Below are positions 7,149 through 15,877 of a stretch of DNA of 44,388 bases, piece by piece (position 1 is the stretch's first letter; each line of letters begins with the position of its first letter). The DNA lies in the NCBI GenBank assembly GCA_021812245.1, contig JAKAOK010000003.1, positions 68,528-112,915 on the forward strand. Reading direction: 5' to 3'. This DNA comes from a bacterium. Its GTDB lineage: Bacteria > SZUA-79 > Acidulodesulfobacterales > Acidulodesulfobacteraceae. The position numbers and the translations under genes are program-made. Under the pieces are notes generated by a model, which worked only from the letters and a program-made list of their open reading frames with translations, ran no database searches and had not been told where the DNA came from.

Positions 7149-7748
7149 TTAACATTGCGGGTTGCCGTCGGTTAAGGCTATTTCTATCGCAACGGGATAA
7201 ATTTTATGTTCCGCCTTATGGACTTTTGCTTCCAATGATTCCACAGTATCGGAATCTTCTATTTTAACTATTTCCTGGCATATAATCGGACCGGCATCTA
7301 CTTCCTGAGTAACGTAATGTACGGTAACTCCCGTATATTTTACTCCGTACTCGAATGCGTTTTTTATAGCGTCTCTGCCTTTAAAAGCCGGAAGCAGCGA
7401 AGGATGGATATTGATTATTTTATACGGAAATTTTGAAACGAATTCTTTGGAGAGTATTTTCATAAAACCCGCCAGAATTATATACTTTATTTTATATTTT
7501 TCAATAATGTTTTCCAGTGCGCTTTCAAAAAGTTTCCTTTCGGAAAGAGAAGTAAAAGGTATCGTAAAAATAGGGATATCCGGCGAGTTTTTTTTAACCT
7601 TGCCTATAACCGGCGCGCCTTCGATATTTGAAACGACGGCAGATATATTTACCAAACCGGAACCGGTCTTGCTCATATAAAATTTATTAATTAAATTCAA
7701 GGCGTTAGAGCCGTTTCCTGAAGCTAAAATGATACAATTTTTTTGCAT
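7149..7748 (-). CDS. purN: Phosphoribosylglycinamide formyltransferase PurN
   Basis: Transfers a formyl group from 10-formyl-THF to glycinamide ribonucleotide, the third step of purine synthesis. The 199-aa length fits the family. N-terminal ASGNGSN binds phosphate. The catalytic triad is visible as N113 and H115 in INIHPSLLPAFKG and D151 in DAGPII. The start ATG at 7748 is 10 nt after the purM stop and has no Shine-Dalgarno, so translation probably depends on purM. purM-purN adjacency is common in proteobacteria. Confidence 0.96.
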   Translation of the reverse strand: MQKNCIILASGNGSNALNLINKFYMSKTGSGLVNISAVVSNIEGAPVIGKVKKNSPDIPIFTIPFTSLSERKLFESALENIIEKYKIKYIILAGFMKILSKEFVSKFPYKIINIHPSLLPAFKGRDAIKNAFEYGVKYTGVTVHYVTQEVDAGPIICQEIVKIEDSDTVESLEAKVHKAEHKIYPVAIEIALTDGNPQC

Positions 7749-7758
7749 TTTTTTATAT

Positions 7759-8814
7759 TCAAATCAGGTTGACTGCAGGTTCTCCCGCAAAGGTTTTAGA
7801 ATGTATTATTTTGCCTATATTATACGACTTAAAATACTTTGAATACGAATACCGCGTATCGTTTATAAGGGAAATAACCTCGTCCGCCGTCCCGCCTTCC
7901 GTTACTAAAATAAGACCGATACCTGCGTTAAAAACCCGGTAAAATTCAGCCTCGTCCAATCCGCCTTTTTCTCTAAGCAGTTTGAAAAGCTCCGGCATAT
8001 CCCATGAATTTTTGCCGATTTCGGCAATAGTATTTTCCGGGAGTATTCTAACAAGATTTTCCAATATCCCCCCGCCTGTTATATGGGCAATTCCCTTAAT
8101 TTTAAATTTTTCTTTAAGCGTCTGAATGAGCCCCGAATAAATAATGGTAGGTTCTAAAAGAGCGTCTTTAACGGTTCTTCCGTCTTTAAGCAAAGGTTCG
8201 TTTATATTTAAACCCATCATTTCAAAAACAATTTTTCTGGCGAGGGAATAGCCGTTGGAATGCAGCCCGCTTGAGGCTATGCCGATTATTTTATCTCCTT
8301 CCGTAATTCCCTTTCCGTCGATAATTTCGTCTTTTTCCACTATTCCTACGGCAAAACCGGCTAAATCATATTCGCCCGACTGGTAAAAAGACGGCATCTC
8401 CGCCATTTCTCCGCCCAAAAGGGAGCACTTTGCTTCTTTGCACCCTGCGGCTATTCCCGAAACTATCTCTTTTATAATACGAGGGTCTAAATTTGAAGTG
8501 GATATGTAATCCAGAAAAAAAAGGGGCTTGGCTCCAAGACAGGCAATATCGTTTATGCTCATAGCCACCAAGTCTATGCCTATAGTATCGTGCTTATTTG
8601 CGGCAAAAGCGACTTTTAGTTTGGTACCCACCCCGTCCGTTCCGGAGACTAAAACCGCATTTTTATAATTCAGCTCTCCTATGGAAAACAGGGAGCCGAA
8701 CAAACCGAAATTATCTATCACCCCTTTAGTATAAGTGCTTTTGACCATAGAAGTAATATCTGAAACCGCTTTTTTTCCGGCTTCTATATTTACGCCCGCT
8801 TTTTTATAATCCAT
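7759..8814 (-). CDS. purM: Phosphoribosylformylglycinamidine cyclo-ligase PurM
   Basis: AIR synthetase closes FGAM to aminoimidazole ribonucleotide with ATP. At 351 aa it has the usual length. Characteristic segments are VSGTDGVGTKLKVAF near the N-terminus (the ATP/phosphate glycine-rich signature), GGEMAEMPSFY in the middle, and HITGGGILENLVRILP in the C-terminal domain. The ATG at 8814 has no Shine-Dalgarno but lies about 3 nt from a predicted transcription start, suggesting leaderless translation. It heads the purM-purN-CDF unit and is divergent from hsp20. Confidence 0.96.
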   Translation of the reverse strand: MDYKKAGVNIEAGKKAVSDITSMVKSTYTKGVIDNFGLFGSLFSIGELNYKNAVLVSGTDGVGTKLKVAFAANKHDTIGIDLVAMSINDIACLGAKPLFFLDYISTSNLDPRIIKEIVSGIAAGCKEAKCSLLGGEMAEMPSFYQSGEYDLAGFAVGIVEKDEIIDGKGITEGDKIIGIASSGLHSNGYSLARKIVFEMMGLNINEPLLKDGRTVKDALLEPTIIYSGLIQTLKEKFKIKGIAHITGGGILENLVRILPENTIAEIGKNSWDMPELFKLLREKGGLDEAEFYRVFNAGIGLILVTEGGTADEVISLINDTRYSYSKYFKSYNIGKIIHSKTFAGEPAVNLI

Positions 8815-8823
8815 AATCGTATG

Positions 8824-8852
8824 ATTTTATAATTTTTTAGAGATTTTGTAAA
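8824..8852 (-). promoter_or_regulatory. Predicted purM promoter
   Basis: On the - strand TTTACA (8847-8852) and TAAAAT (8824-8829) are separated by 17 bp. The expected start site, near 8817, is about 3 nt from the purM ATG. An overlapping alternative -10 (TATAAA, two bases upstream) would have a 15-bp spacer. No purine-box or PurR operator was recognised. Confidence 0.45.
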
Positions 8853-8868
8853 GCTGGAGCCGCCGATA

Positions 8869-8896
8869 TTGAAAAATAAATTTTTTATGATATATT
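8869..8896 (+). promoter_or_regulatory. Predicted hsp20 promoter
   Basis: TTGAAA (8869-8874), a 16-bp spacer ending in TGA, and TATATT (8891-8896) form a sigma-70-like promoter with an extended -10. It leaves a 5' UTR of about 40 nt that carries GGAGGT. No CIRCE (TTAGCACTC inverted repeat) or clear sigma-32 motif was found, so heat regulation is not shown by the sequence. Confidence 0.45.
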
Positions 8897-8944
8897 TAAA
8901 AATAGGAATATTAATTGTATTATTTGCATTATGGAGGTAAAATT

Positions 8945-9370
8945 ATGAAAAAAATTGTTAAATTCGACCCTTTTTATCCGATAAGGAGCGAAATTGAAAA
9001 AAATTTTTTTGATTTTTTTAATCCTGTTTCAAGAAACACGGCTGGTTACATAGAACCTGCGGTCGATGTCGTAGAGCAGGACGAAAACATCGTAGTCAAA
9101 GCTCAGGTGCCCGGAATACCCAAAGAAAATATCGTAATAGAGGTCAATGGAGACCAGCTTACGATAAAGGGCGAACACAGACAGGAAAAAGAAGAAAAAA
9201 AAGAAAACTTCTACCGTCAGGAAATTCAATACGGTTCTTTTTATAGGATTATAGATCTGCCCTCCGATGTTGAAAAAAACGAAGCCGGAGCATCACTGAA
9301 AGACGGGGTGTTGGAAGTAACCCTTAAGAAAAGCAAAACTTCCGCCCCTAAAAAAATAGAAATTAAATAA
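8945..9370 (+). CDS. Hsp20/IbpA-family small heat-shock protein
   Basis: An ATP-independent holdase chaperone, 141 aa. It has a phenylalanine-rich N-terminal arm, an alpha-crystallin domain (about 45-135) with VDVVEQDENIVVKAQVPG and the closing GVLEVTLKK signature, and a short tail. The start is ATG 8945, placed 6 nt after a strong GGAGGT (8933-8938). An upstream in-frame TTG at 8915 would put the Shine-Dalgarno inside the coding region and is rejected. The gene is monocistronic, divergent from purM and convergent with ftsY, with only 17 bp between stops and no terminator seen. Confidence 0.93.
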   Translation: MKKIVKFDPFYPIRSEIEKNFFDFFNPVSRNTAGYIEPAVDVVEQDENIVVKAQVPGIPKENIVIEVNGDQLTIKGEHRQEKEEKKENFYRQEIQYGSFYRIIDLPSDVEKNEAGASLKDGVLEVTLKKSKTSAPKKIEIK

Positions 9371-9387
9371 ACTACTTAATCTTACGC

Positions 9388-10299
9388 TTAAAGCAGATTA
9401 TCGGTAAAAATTTCGGGAGAAAATTCCGATATTTTATCGGGAGATTCTCCCGTTCCTATAAATCTTACGGGAAGGTTAAGCTTGCGTATTATATCTATTA
9501 TAATGCCCCCCTTAGCAGAACCGTCTAATTTTGTAATTATAACCCCGGTGATATCCATTATAGCCTTAAACTGCTCAACCTGAACTAAAGAATTTTGCCC
9601 CAAACCCGCATCTATAACTATCAGAACTTCATCGGGCTCATTGCCGGACGACTTTGATATGACTCTTTTTATTTTCGATAATTCTTCCATAAGATGTTTT
9701 TTATTATGCAGTCTGCCCGCCGTATCTATAAGGAGAAGATTATAATCTTTTTCTTTAAACCGTTGGACAGCATCGTGCGCTACGGATGCGGGGTCTTGAT
9801 TTTCTTTGCCGGAAACTACTTCGATGCCGGTTCTCCTGCCCCATAATTCAATCTGTTCTTTTCCCGCCGCCCTGAACGTATCGCATGCCGCTATGATAAC
9901 TTTTTTGCCTCTGTCCGCATAATATTTGCCGAGCTTTCCTACAGTCGTAGTTTTTCCTACCCCGTTTACGCCGACTATAATAAAAATATTTTTTTCGCCG
10001 CCGGCTTTTATTTCCGGAAATTCGATAGATATTTTAGAACTTACCTCTTCTTTTAACGCCTGTTTTATAATATACGGCGTCAGATCCTTAATTTTCAAAA
10101 CTCTTTTTTTAACGCCTTCTATTATCTCTGATGCCGTCTGATACGATATATCCGATAGAATTAACGCCTCTTCTATTTTATCTATATCTCCGCTTTCGAT
10201 TTTGCCGGAACCAAAAATAGAATTTATTTTTCCCGATAATTCCAGTTTTGTTTTTTTAAGACTTTCCGCTAAATTTTTGAACTTTTCAAACATCTTCAT
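9388..10299 (-). CDS. ftsY: Signal recognition particle receptor FtsY
   Basis: The SRP receptor GTPase docks ribosome-nascent chains at SecYEG. At 303 aa it is a short form: the N domain begins almost at once and the long acidic A domain of E. coli FtsY is missing. The G domain shows the P-loop GVNGVGKTT (about 110-118), DTFRAAGKEQ, DTAGR, TKLDGSAKGG and the terminal GTGESPDKISEF. The ATG at 10299 is 10 nt from an AGGAG; a second in-frame ATG at 10293 is farther away. It follows smc by 23 nt, a known neighbour pair (smc-ftsY) in many bacteria. Confidence 0.96.
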   Translation of the reverse strand: MKMFEKFKNLAESLKKTKLELSGKINSIFGSGKIESGDIDKIEEALILSDISYQTASEIIEGVKKRVLKIKDLTPYIIKQALKEEVSSKISIEFPEIKAGGEKNIFIIVGVNGVGKTTTVGKLGKYYADRGKKVIIAACDTFRAAGKEQIELWGRRTGIEVVSGKENQDPASVAHDAVQRFKEKDYNLLLIDTAGRLHNKKHLMEELSKIKRVISKSSGNEPDEVLIVIDAGLGQNSLVQVEQFKAIMDITGVIITKLDGSAKGGIIIDIIRKLNLPVRFIGTGESPDKISEFSPEIFTDNLL

Positions 10300-10322
10300 T
10301 AATCTATATCTCCTCTTGTTTT

Positions 10323-13300
10323 TTAATTCATTGAAACCGATACGATTCCTGAAATACCAGGGTGTTTGGAAGTTACCCCGAAAATGTTTTTTCCTATTTC
10401 CATGGTTTTTTTGTTATGCGTTATTAAAATTATCTGAGAATAATTCGATATTTCCTCTATTAATTTATTATATCTGGCATTATTTGCATAATCTAATGGA
10501 GCATCAACTTCGTCTATAACGCAAAAAGGGGTTTTTTTTACGAGAAAAATCGAAAACAAAAGGCTGACCGCCACCAAAACTCTTTCGCCCTGCGATAAAA
10601 TATTTATTCCCGAAAATTTTTTCCCCGGTATCTGAGCGTTTATTTCCATACCGGAGAAATCTGCATCGGCATGTTCCTCGTTTTCGTCCGCTTCTTCAAG
10701 ATTATGCGAAACTACATTCAATATATCGGCATGTCCTCCGCCGAATAAAAATGTAAACAGTTCTTTAAATTTTTGCCTTATCTGGGTAAGATTAGAATTA
10801 AATTTCTCCTTGGATACCGCATCTAATTGCTTTATAACGCCTCGCAGCGCTTCAATAGAACTTTCAAGGTCTTTTTTTTGTTTGTCCAAAAACTCGAGCC
10901 TGCATAATGCATCCTCATACTCTTTCGCGGCATTCATATTAATATCGCCGAGTTCTTTTATTTTCAAGTTAAGTTCTTCTGTAGCCTTCCTAATGCCATC
11001 ATTATTAATGCCTGCGATACTATCTATGAAATCATTATCCTCCCGTTCCGGCTCGATAGGCAGACCGTTTAAATCCCTGCCTGAATTAAGCTCTGCAAGT
11101 TTTTCGCCGTTGATATCTATATAAGTCTGCACGGCATCTTTTTTCTTATCCGCATTGAGTTTCTGTCTGTTTGCATTTTCCAAATCTTTTTCCGCGTTGT
11201 TAATGCTTTCTTTTAGTCTTTCCAATTTAATTTCGGTATCCTTAATTACGCCGTCCGACAGCTTTAAAGATTCATTCAGGGTTTCTATATTTTTTTGTTT
11301 AGCAGATAAATCTTTAACGGTATCACCTAAATCTAACGCTGTTTTTTCTTTTTGTCCTATAAAGGATTTTATCCTTTTATCGTAATTTAAGACATTGGAT
11401 TCTAAATCTCTAATCTGTTTTCTAAGAAAATTAATATTCTGCTCGGCAGAATTAATTTCTATTTTTAGCGTTGTTTCATCTTCTTTCGCCTTTTCAAATT
11501 CGCCTTCAAAATCTTGGAGCCTTTTTTCTATCTTATTTCTTTCATCTGATTTTAATTTTAATTCGTTTTCTAAAATTAATATTTCTTCTTTTAAGTTTTC
11601 CTCCTCTTTAACGCTCTCCGTTTTTTCATTCTCAAGATTGTTGCACTCGTTAATCAATATATTAAGTCTTTCCTTCGATTTAATTAAGAGGCTTTCTAAG
11701 TGCTGGGTATCGTTTTTTACGGTTAACCACGCCATCTCGTTAGCCTTAACTTCCTCGCTTAGACTGTCTATTTTAATGCCAAGCCCGTTAATTTCAATCT
11801 GCTTTGAGTTAAACAGCGATTCCTCGCGGTCAAATTCCTTTTGTTTTTCTATCTTAACGTTTTTATATTCCGATAATTTCTTTTTATTGATAAATAAATT
11901 TTGGCTTTCTATATTTTTATTTTTACCTGCAATTATAAATCCGTCAGGGGAAAACATCACCCCGTCTTCGGTAATAATATTTACCTCGGGAAAAAAACCG
12001 GTCCGGCGTATATATTCCATAATAGCGCTTTTACTATTGCAATAATAAAAATTAATACCTATGTCTTCAGAAAATAAATTTTTTCGGTTTAACGCAACTT
12101 TTTCTTTCAACGGTATAAGGTTTAATTGTCCGTTTATATTTCCGGATAAATTTTCCTGTTCAGATTGCCTTTTCTTTTTCTTACCCTGAATAAAAATTTT
12201 TATTTCTCCGGTTTTATTATTATTCACGTAATTTAATGCTTTTTCCGCATCTTCCATATTATCGACTAAAACGGCTTCGAGTATTTCGCCTGCGCCCCCC
12301 AATACGGCATTTTCGTATCCGGATTCAATTTCTATAAGGTCGGATAAAGGAAATGCTTCGTAATCTTTTTCGGCATTTAAAAAATTTCTGGCTCCTTCGG
12401 AAAATCCCTCGCGGTTGTCGATAAAATCGGACAGTCTGGATATATCTATACTTATTTTCATAAGTTCCTTTTCTAAACCGTCTTTTTTTGCGCCGTATTC
12501 ATTAAGCTGCGCCGTAAGTTCCGAGAGCCTCGCTCTGTTGTCCGAATATTCATTTTTTAAATTTTCGATAATCGTTCCGATATCATTGGACAACTTTATT
12601 TTTTCATTTAAGGCGTTGCCGGCTTCCTCGATTTCCGCGGAAATTTTAGATATAAGATTTTTCGTATCGCTAATTCTTGCTTCGATATTTTTAATATTTT
12701 TACTATTAAAAAGCAATTTATTGTTATTATTTTGGGATCTTTCGACAATGTCTAATATTTCGTCGTTTATATTTTCTGCATTATCTTTTGTTTTTATTAT
12801 GAAATCTTTTTTCTCTGCAACCGATTTATTTAAAATATTTAACCTTTCCCGGATATCTCTAAGGTTTGATTCATCGAATGCCAAATGATTTTTAAGATTT
12901 GATAATTTTTCCGCATTTTTATTTTTTGATTGGGTTTGTTCTTCTATTTCTTGCGCTTTCCTTAAAATTTCCGATTCTAAATTTTTTACTTTTATATTCC
13001 CGTATTCTATATCGGAATTAAGTTTTGCAAGGTCTATTAAATATCTGTTTTTTTCGCCTGACGCAAGCTTATATTCCGCTTCCGTATTATCGAAAGAAGT
13101 TTTTGCGTCGGTTAAAACGCTTAGAATAGAACTCTCCTTTGCTCCCGCCGCCGCAAGTTGCAGGGAGTAACTTTCTAGCTCTTTTTTATATTTATCTATT
13201 TCCGAAACTATTTTTCTTTTTATCCTGTCGTATAAAGCTAAATCATACCGCTTTTTTTCTGTTTCAAGTTTTTTATACTCGTCTAATTTCTTCGATGACT

Positions 13301-13922
13301 TTTCCAAAAAGCTCAATTGCATGTTCACTTCATTAAACAGGTCGCCTATTCTAAATAGATTGTTTACCGCCGCTTCCAATTTTTTGGATGCCGATTTTTT
13401 TTGGATCTTATATTTTGTTATTCCGGAAGCTTCTTCAAAAAAAAGCCTTAATTCATTCGGCCTATAATTTAATACGGCGTTTATCTTCGACGAATCTATT
13501 ATAGAGTAATGCTTCGATAAGCCGCTTTCGTTGAAAAAATCTAAATATTGCCTGTAAGGAACCGAAATTCCGTTAATTCTGTATTCCGTTTCCTTATTCT
13601 TAAAATGCCTTCTTTCGACCATTATTTCGGAAATATCTTTATATCTGAAACTGCCGCCCGAATCGTTTTCGAACGCCCCTCTACACAGGGCAACGGATGA
13701 CTGATTGCGTATATTGGAACCGTGGAAAATTATATCGTTCATATTCTTAAGCCTTAAATCTTTTAAGTTCTGCTCTCCGAGAATAAACCTGACGGCATCC
13801 ACGATATTTGTTTTGCCGCATCCGTTAGGACCGACTATTATATTTATACCCGGATGAAAAGGTATTCTGACTTTATCCGGAAATGTTTTAAATCCGAATA
13901 GTTCTATAAATTTAAGACGCAT
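10323..13922 (-). CDS. smc: Chromosome segregation ATPase SMC
   Basis: A 1199-aa SMC: N-terminal ATPase half with Walker A GPNGCGKTN (31-39), first coiled coil (about 160-490), hinge (about 495-680, with LGGAGEILEAVLVDN and DGVMFSPDGFI), returning coiled coil, and C-terminal half with signature LSQGERVLVAVSLL (Q for the usual G) and Walker B FCVIDEVDAPLD. It loads with ScpAB to organise and separate chromosomes. I chose ATG 13922 (MRLKFIELFGFK), where the family begins; a TTG seven codons upstream is less likely. The start overlaps the rsmE stop by 11 nt, pointing to translational coupling. The coiled coils are Lys/Glu/Asn-rich, giving long spurious open frames on the other strand. Confidence 0.97.
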   Translation of the reverse strand: MRLKFIELFGFKTFPDKVRIPFHPGINIIVGPNGCGKTNIVDAVRFILGEQNLKDLRLKNMNDIIFHGSNIRNQSSVALCRGAFENDSGGSFRYKDISEIMVERRHFKNKETEYRINGISVPYRQYLDFFNESGLSKHYSIIDSSKINAVLNYRPNELRLFFEEASGITKYKIQKKSASKKLEAAVNNLFRIGDLFNEVNMQLSFLEKSSKKLDEYKKLETEKKRYDLALYDRIKRKIVSEIDKYKKELESYSLQLAAAGAKESSILSVLTDAKTSFDNTEAEYKLASGEKNRYLIDLAKLNSDIEYGNIKVKNLESEILRKAQEIEEQTQSKNKNAEKLSNLKNHLAFDESNLRDIRERLNILNKSVAEKKDFIIKTKDNAENINDEILDIVERSQNNNNKLLFNSKNIKNIEARISDTKNLISKISAEIEEAGNALNEKIKLSNDIGTIIENLKNEYSDNRARLSELTAQLNEYGAKKDGLEKELMKISIDISRLSDFIDNREGFSEGARNFLNAEKDYEAFPLSDLIEIESGYENAVLGGAGEILEAVLVDNMEDAEKALNYVNNNKTGEIKIFIQGKKKKRQSEQENLSGNINGQLNLIPLKEKVALNRKNLFSEDIGINFYYCNSKSAIMEYIRRTGFFPEVNIITEDGVMFSPDGFIIAGKNKNIESQNLFINKKKLSEYKNVKIEKQKEFDREESLFNSKQIEINGLGIKIDSLSEEVKANEMAWLTVKNDTQHLESLLIKSKERLNILINECNNLENEKTESVKEEENLKEEILILENELKLKSDERNKIEKRLQDFEGEFEKAKEDETTLKIEINSAEQNINFLRKQIRDLESNVLNYDKRIKSFIGQKEKTALDLGDTVKDLSAKQKNIETLNESLKLSDGVIKDTEIKLERLKESINNAEKDLENANRQKLNADKKKDAVQTYIDINGEKLAELNSGRDLNGLPIEPEREDNDFIDSIAGINNDGIRKATEELNLKIKELGDINMNAAKEYEDALCRLEFLDKQKKDLESSIEALRGVIKQLDAVSKEKFNSNLTQIRQKFKELFTFLFGGGHADILNVVSHNLEEADENEEHADADFSGMEINAQIPGKKFSGINILSQGERVLVAVSLLFSIFLVKKTPFCVIDEVDAPLDYANNARYNKLIEEISNYSQIILITHNKKTMEIGKNIFGVTSKHPGISGIVSVSMN

Positions 13923-14670
13923 AATTATTATCCGAAAACGCAAAGCATATTAAATTTGAAACGGCATAAAGAGAGGCGACAAATGTGCTCATAATATAAT
14001 TAGACAATTTAACGGACGTAAATCCGTATTCTTTTGATAATCTTAATTCTGACGGGGAAAAATCGCCTTCCGGCCCTATAAACATTCCTACAGAAATATC
14101 ATTTTTCTTAAAATCCAAGCTTTCCAGATAATTTTTTAAAAATAGCTCCGCATCAGGAGAAGCTATTAATTTTGCGTTAAACTTCTCGGCTGTTTTAAAA
14201 GCGGCGGCTAAGCCGACAGGTTTGTTTATGACGGTGGAAAAATTTTTTCCGGCAATAATCATGGCGCCTCTGGAAATTTTATCCCATTTCGACAGCTTAG
14301 AATTTATTTCTTTTTCATTTTTTAATTTAATAGACCTTTCCGTAATTACCGGGAAAATATTGCTCACGCCGAGTTCGCAGACTCTTGCGATAAGCTGGTC
14401 CATTATATGGGACGTAATAAGAGGCAGGAAAAGATAAATTTTAATGTTATTTTCTGAATATTTCTTACTTGATATCAACTCAATATTAATATTTTTCTTG
14501 GCAATTTTAAGAATTTTACCGGAATAAACGGTTCCTAATCCGTCGTAAAGTTTAATTTCATCGCCCATCTTTTTGCGAAATGCTTTAATATGGGCGGATA
14601 TCGATTCCAAAACAATCTCTTTCCCGGGATAACCCTCTATTTTCTCATCTATATAAAATCTATTATGCAT
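13912..14670 (-). CDS. rsmE: RsmE-family 16S rRNA m3U1498 methyltransferase, divergent
   Basis: RsmE methylates N3 of U1498 in 16S rRNA using SAM through a SPOUT (trefoil-knot) fold. At 252 aa the length is normal. The N-terminal MHNRFYID, the PVITERS segment (about 108-113) and FIGPEGDFSPSE (about 198-208) match the family. Two usually conserved motifs are changed. The EA-x2-Q-S/C-x-R helix is GAMIIAGK here (about 135-142), and the knot LRTETA is MSTFVA (about 227-232). Catalytic activity is therefore uncertain. It sits between the DUF502 gene (22 nt upstream) and smc (overlapping). Confidence 0.82.
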   Translation of the reverse strand: MHNRFYIDEKIEGYPGKEIVLESISAHIKAFRKKMGDEIKLYDGLGTVYSGKILKIAKKNINIELISSKKYSENNIKIYLFLPLITSHIMDQLIARVCELGVSNIFPVITERSIKLKNEKEINSKLSKWDKISRGAMIIAGKNFSTVINKPVGLAAAFKTAEKFNAKLIASPDAELFLKNYLESLDFKKNDISVGMFIGPEGDFSPSELRLSKEYGFTSVKLSNYIMSTFVASLYAVSNLICFAFSDNNYAS

Positions 14671-14692
14671 TTAAAAACCGATTATTTTTATA

Positions 14693-15289
14693 TTACAATT
14701 TTTCCGGAAACGCTATCCCTGCCGAAAGAACAATCTGTATTCCCTGCTCTACCTTAAGGCCGGTTTCGATTATGTCGTCCTTTTTGGCAATTATATTCAT
14801 ACCTATGTAAAGATGGTTCGTCGGAATATAAACTACCGCGTAATCGTCTTTATTTTCTCCTTTTATTCCGGTTTGGGACGTTAAAAACCCGTATATAAAT
14901 TTATCGCCGGCGTATCTGACCAGCACGAATTTTTTAAACGAACTTTTGCCGGGAGAAAATATGTCCACCCATTGCTTAGTCGATTTATAAAGTAAATTTA
15001 CCACCGGAATTTTCAGCATAACATTTTCGTATAAATTAATAACGGCTCTGCCCAGCCAGTTGGTAATAAGAAAACCGGAAGCAAGAATCAGGATGAATAA
15101 AAGTATTAATCCGATATCTGGTATATAGATATGGATATACCTCTTTATGAAGATAGAAAAAGGATTAAAAATTCTGTTAACTTCCCTTAAAAGCCACACT
15201 ATTATAAAAATAGTTATAGCTCCCGGAATTATAATAGTTAATCCAGTGAGGAACCTGCTTCTTATTTTAGCGAAAAAAGATTTGTTCAT
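14693..15289 (-). CDS. DUF502 family membrane protein
   Basis: A 198-aa protein with two N-terminal TM helices (about 15-35 and 55-80). A soluble domain follows, including LLYKSTKQWVDIF and an FVLVRYAGDKFIYGFLTSQ-like stretch. These match the DUF502 family, which is widespread in Gram-negatives and has no settled function. The ATG at 15289 has no Shine-Dalgarno. A TATAAA (15303-15308) just upstream could start a leaderless transcript. It follows an intrinsic terminator, so it probably heads the DUF502-rsmE-smc-ftsY unit. Confidence 0.8.
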   Translation of the reverse strand: MNKSFFAKIRSRFLTGLTIIIPGAITIFIIVWLLREVNRIFNPFSIFIKRYIHIYIPDIGLILLFILILASGFLITNWLGRAVINLYENVMLKIPVVNLLYKSTKQWVDIFSPGKSSFKKFVLVRYAGDKFIYGFLTSQTGIKGENKDDYAVVYIPTNHLYIGMNIIAKKDDIIETGLKVEQGIQIVLSAGIAFPEKL

Positions 15290-15306
15290 TAAGTTAATTG
15301 GATTTA

Positions 15307-15345
15307 TAAAAAATAAAGCGCTTCCTCTTGCCGCGAAAGCGCTTT
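15307..15345 (-). terminator. Intrinsic terminator after the cytochrome c gene
   Basis: On the - strand AAAGCGCTT (15337-15345) and AAGCGCTTT (15315-15323) form a perfect 9-bp stem around a 13-nt loop. It is followed by a T-rich tract (ATTTTTT) down to 15307. It lies 30 nt past the cytochrome c stop and just ahead of the DUF502 gene, and so separates two transcription units. Confidence 0.8.
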
Positions 15346-15375
15346 AATAAATAAATATTAAAGTTTTAAGGCTTT

Positions 15376-15786
15376 TTATTTTAAAGAACCCACGTATGCG
15401 GTTAATGCCTTCAGGCCGCTTTTAGATATATGCCCCCTGAGGGCAAATTTAACACACATTTTATCTTTCATTTTAACGGTCATATGCATATGGTGTATTT
15501 TGTCGAATTGTGCCATTTTTTTGGCCGCATTCTTAATCGGCCTGATAACCATTCCTCTTCCATGCAAATTTATATATGTTCCTGCGCTGTAAACATGACA
15601 GGTAGCGCATGAAAAACCGTTAGTTCCGATATCCTTAGAGTAGAACAGCTTCTTGCCCTGAGCTATTAATTTTGCATTTTTATACATCATCGGCATCATC
15701 TTGGCATTTGCCGCAGTTAAAATTGAAAGGCTAACCGCAAAAGATGCGGCTAAAAGAATAAAAACGGCTAAAATAAACTTTTTCAT
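15376..15786 (-). CDS. Small periplasmic monohaem c-type cytochrome
   Basis: A 136-aa secreted protein. A signal peptide occupies residues 1 to about 28 (MKKFILAVFILLAASF, ending ANA). A single haem-attachment motif CATCH (60-64) follows LIAQGKKLFY, and the C-terminus LKALTAYVGSL is the usual last helix of class I cytochromes c. A His/Met-rich segment (HHMHMTVKMKDKM) probably supplies the distal Met ligand, although an extra Cys follows it. It should carry single electrons in the periplasm; its partner is unknown. GGAGG lies 4 nt before the ATG. It has its own promoter and terminator, so it is probably monocistronic. Confidence 0.85.
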   Translation of the reverse strand: MKKFILAVFILLAASFAVSLSILTAANAKMMPMMYKNAKLIAQGKKLFYSKDIGTNGFSCATCHVYSAGTYINLHGRGMVIRPIKNAAKKMAQFDKIHHMHMTVKMKDKMCVKFALRGHISKSGLKALTAYVGSLK

Positions 15787-15849
15787 ACAGCCTCCATCTT
15801 AAAATTATAAATTAAATAATTTTTAGACATCTAAGTATTAAATATTATA

Positions 15850-15877
15850 ATTATATATCTTAATTAAAATTTTTCAA
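15850..15877 (-). promoter_or_regulatory. Predicted promoter of the cytochrome c gene
   Basis: On the - strand TTGAAA (15872-15877) and a perfect TATAAT (15850-15855) are 16 bp apart. The -35 overlaps the rmlD stop codon. The expected start near 15843 gives a 5' UTR of about 57 nt that includes the GGAGG of the cytochrome gene. Confidence 0.55.

Noticed and set aside
8815-8944. CIRCE or sigma-32 element controlling hsp20
   Set aside because: No TTAGCACTC inverted repeat and no good CTTGAA...CCCCAT-type promoter; only a sigma-70-like promoter is visible.
11395-12045. 216-codon open frame antisense to smc
   Set aside because: It is Ser/Phe/Leu-rich low-complexity sequence, the mirror image of Lys/Glu/Asn-rich coiled coil; no ribosome-binding site or domain.
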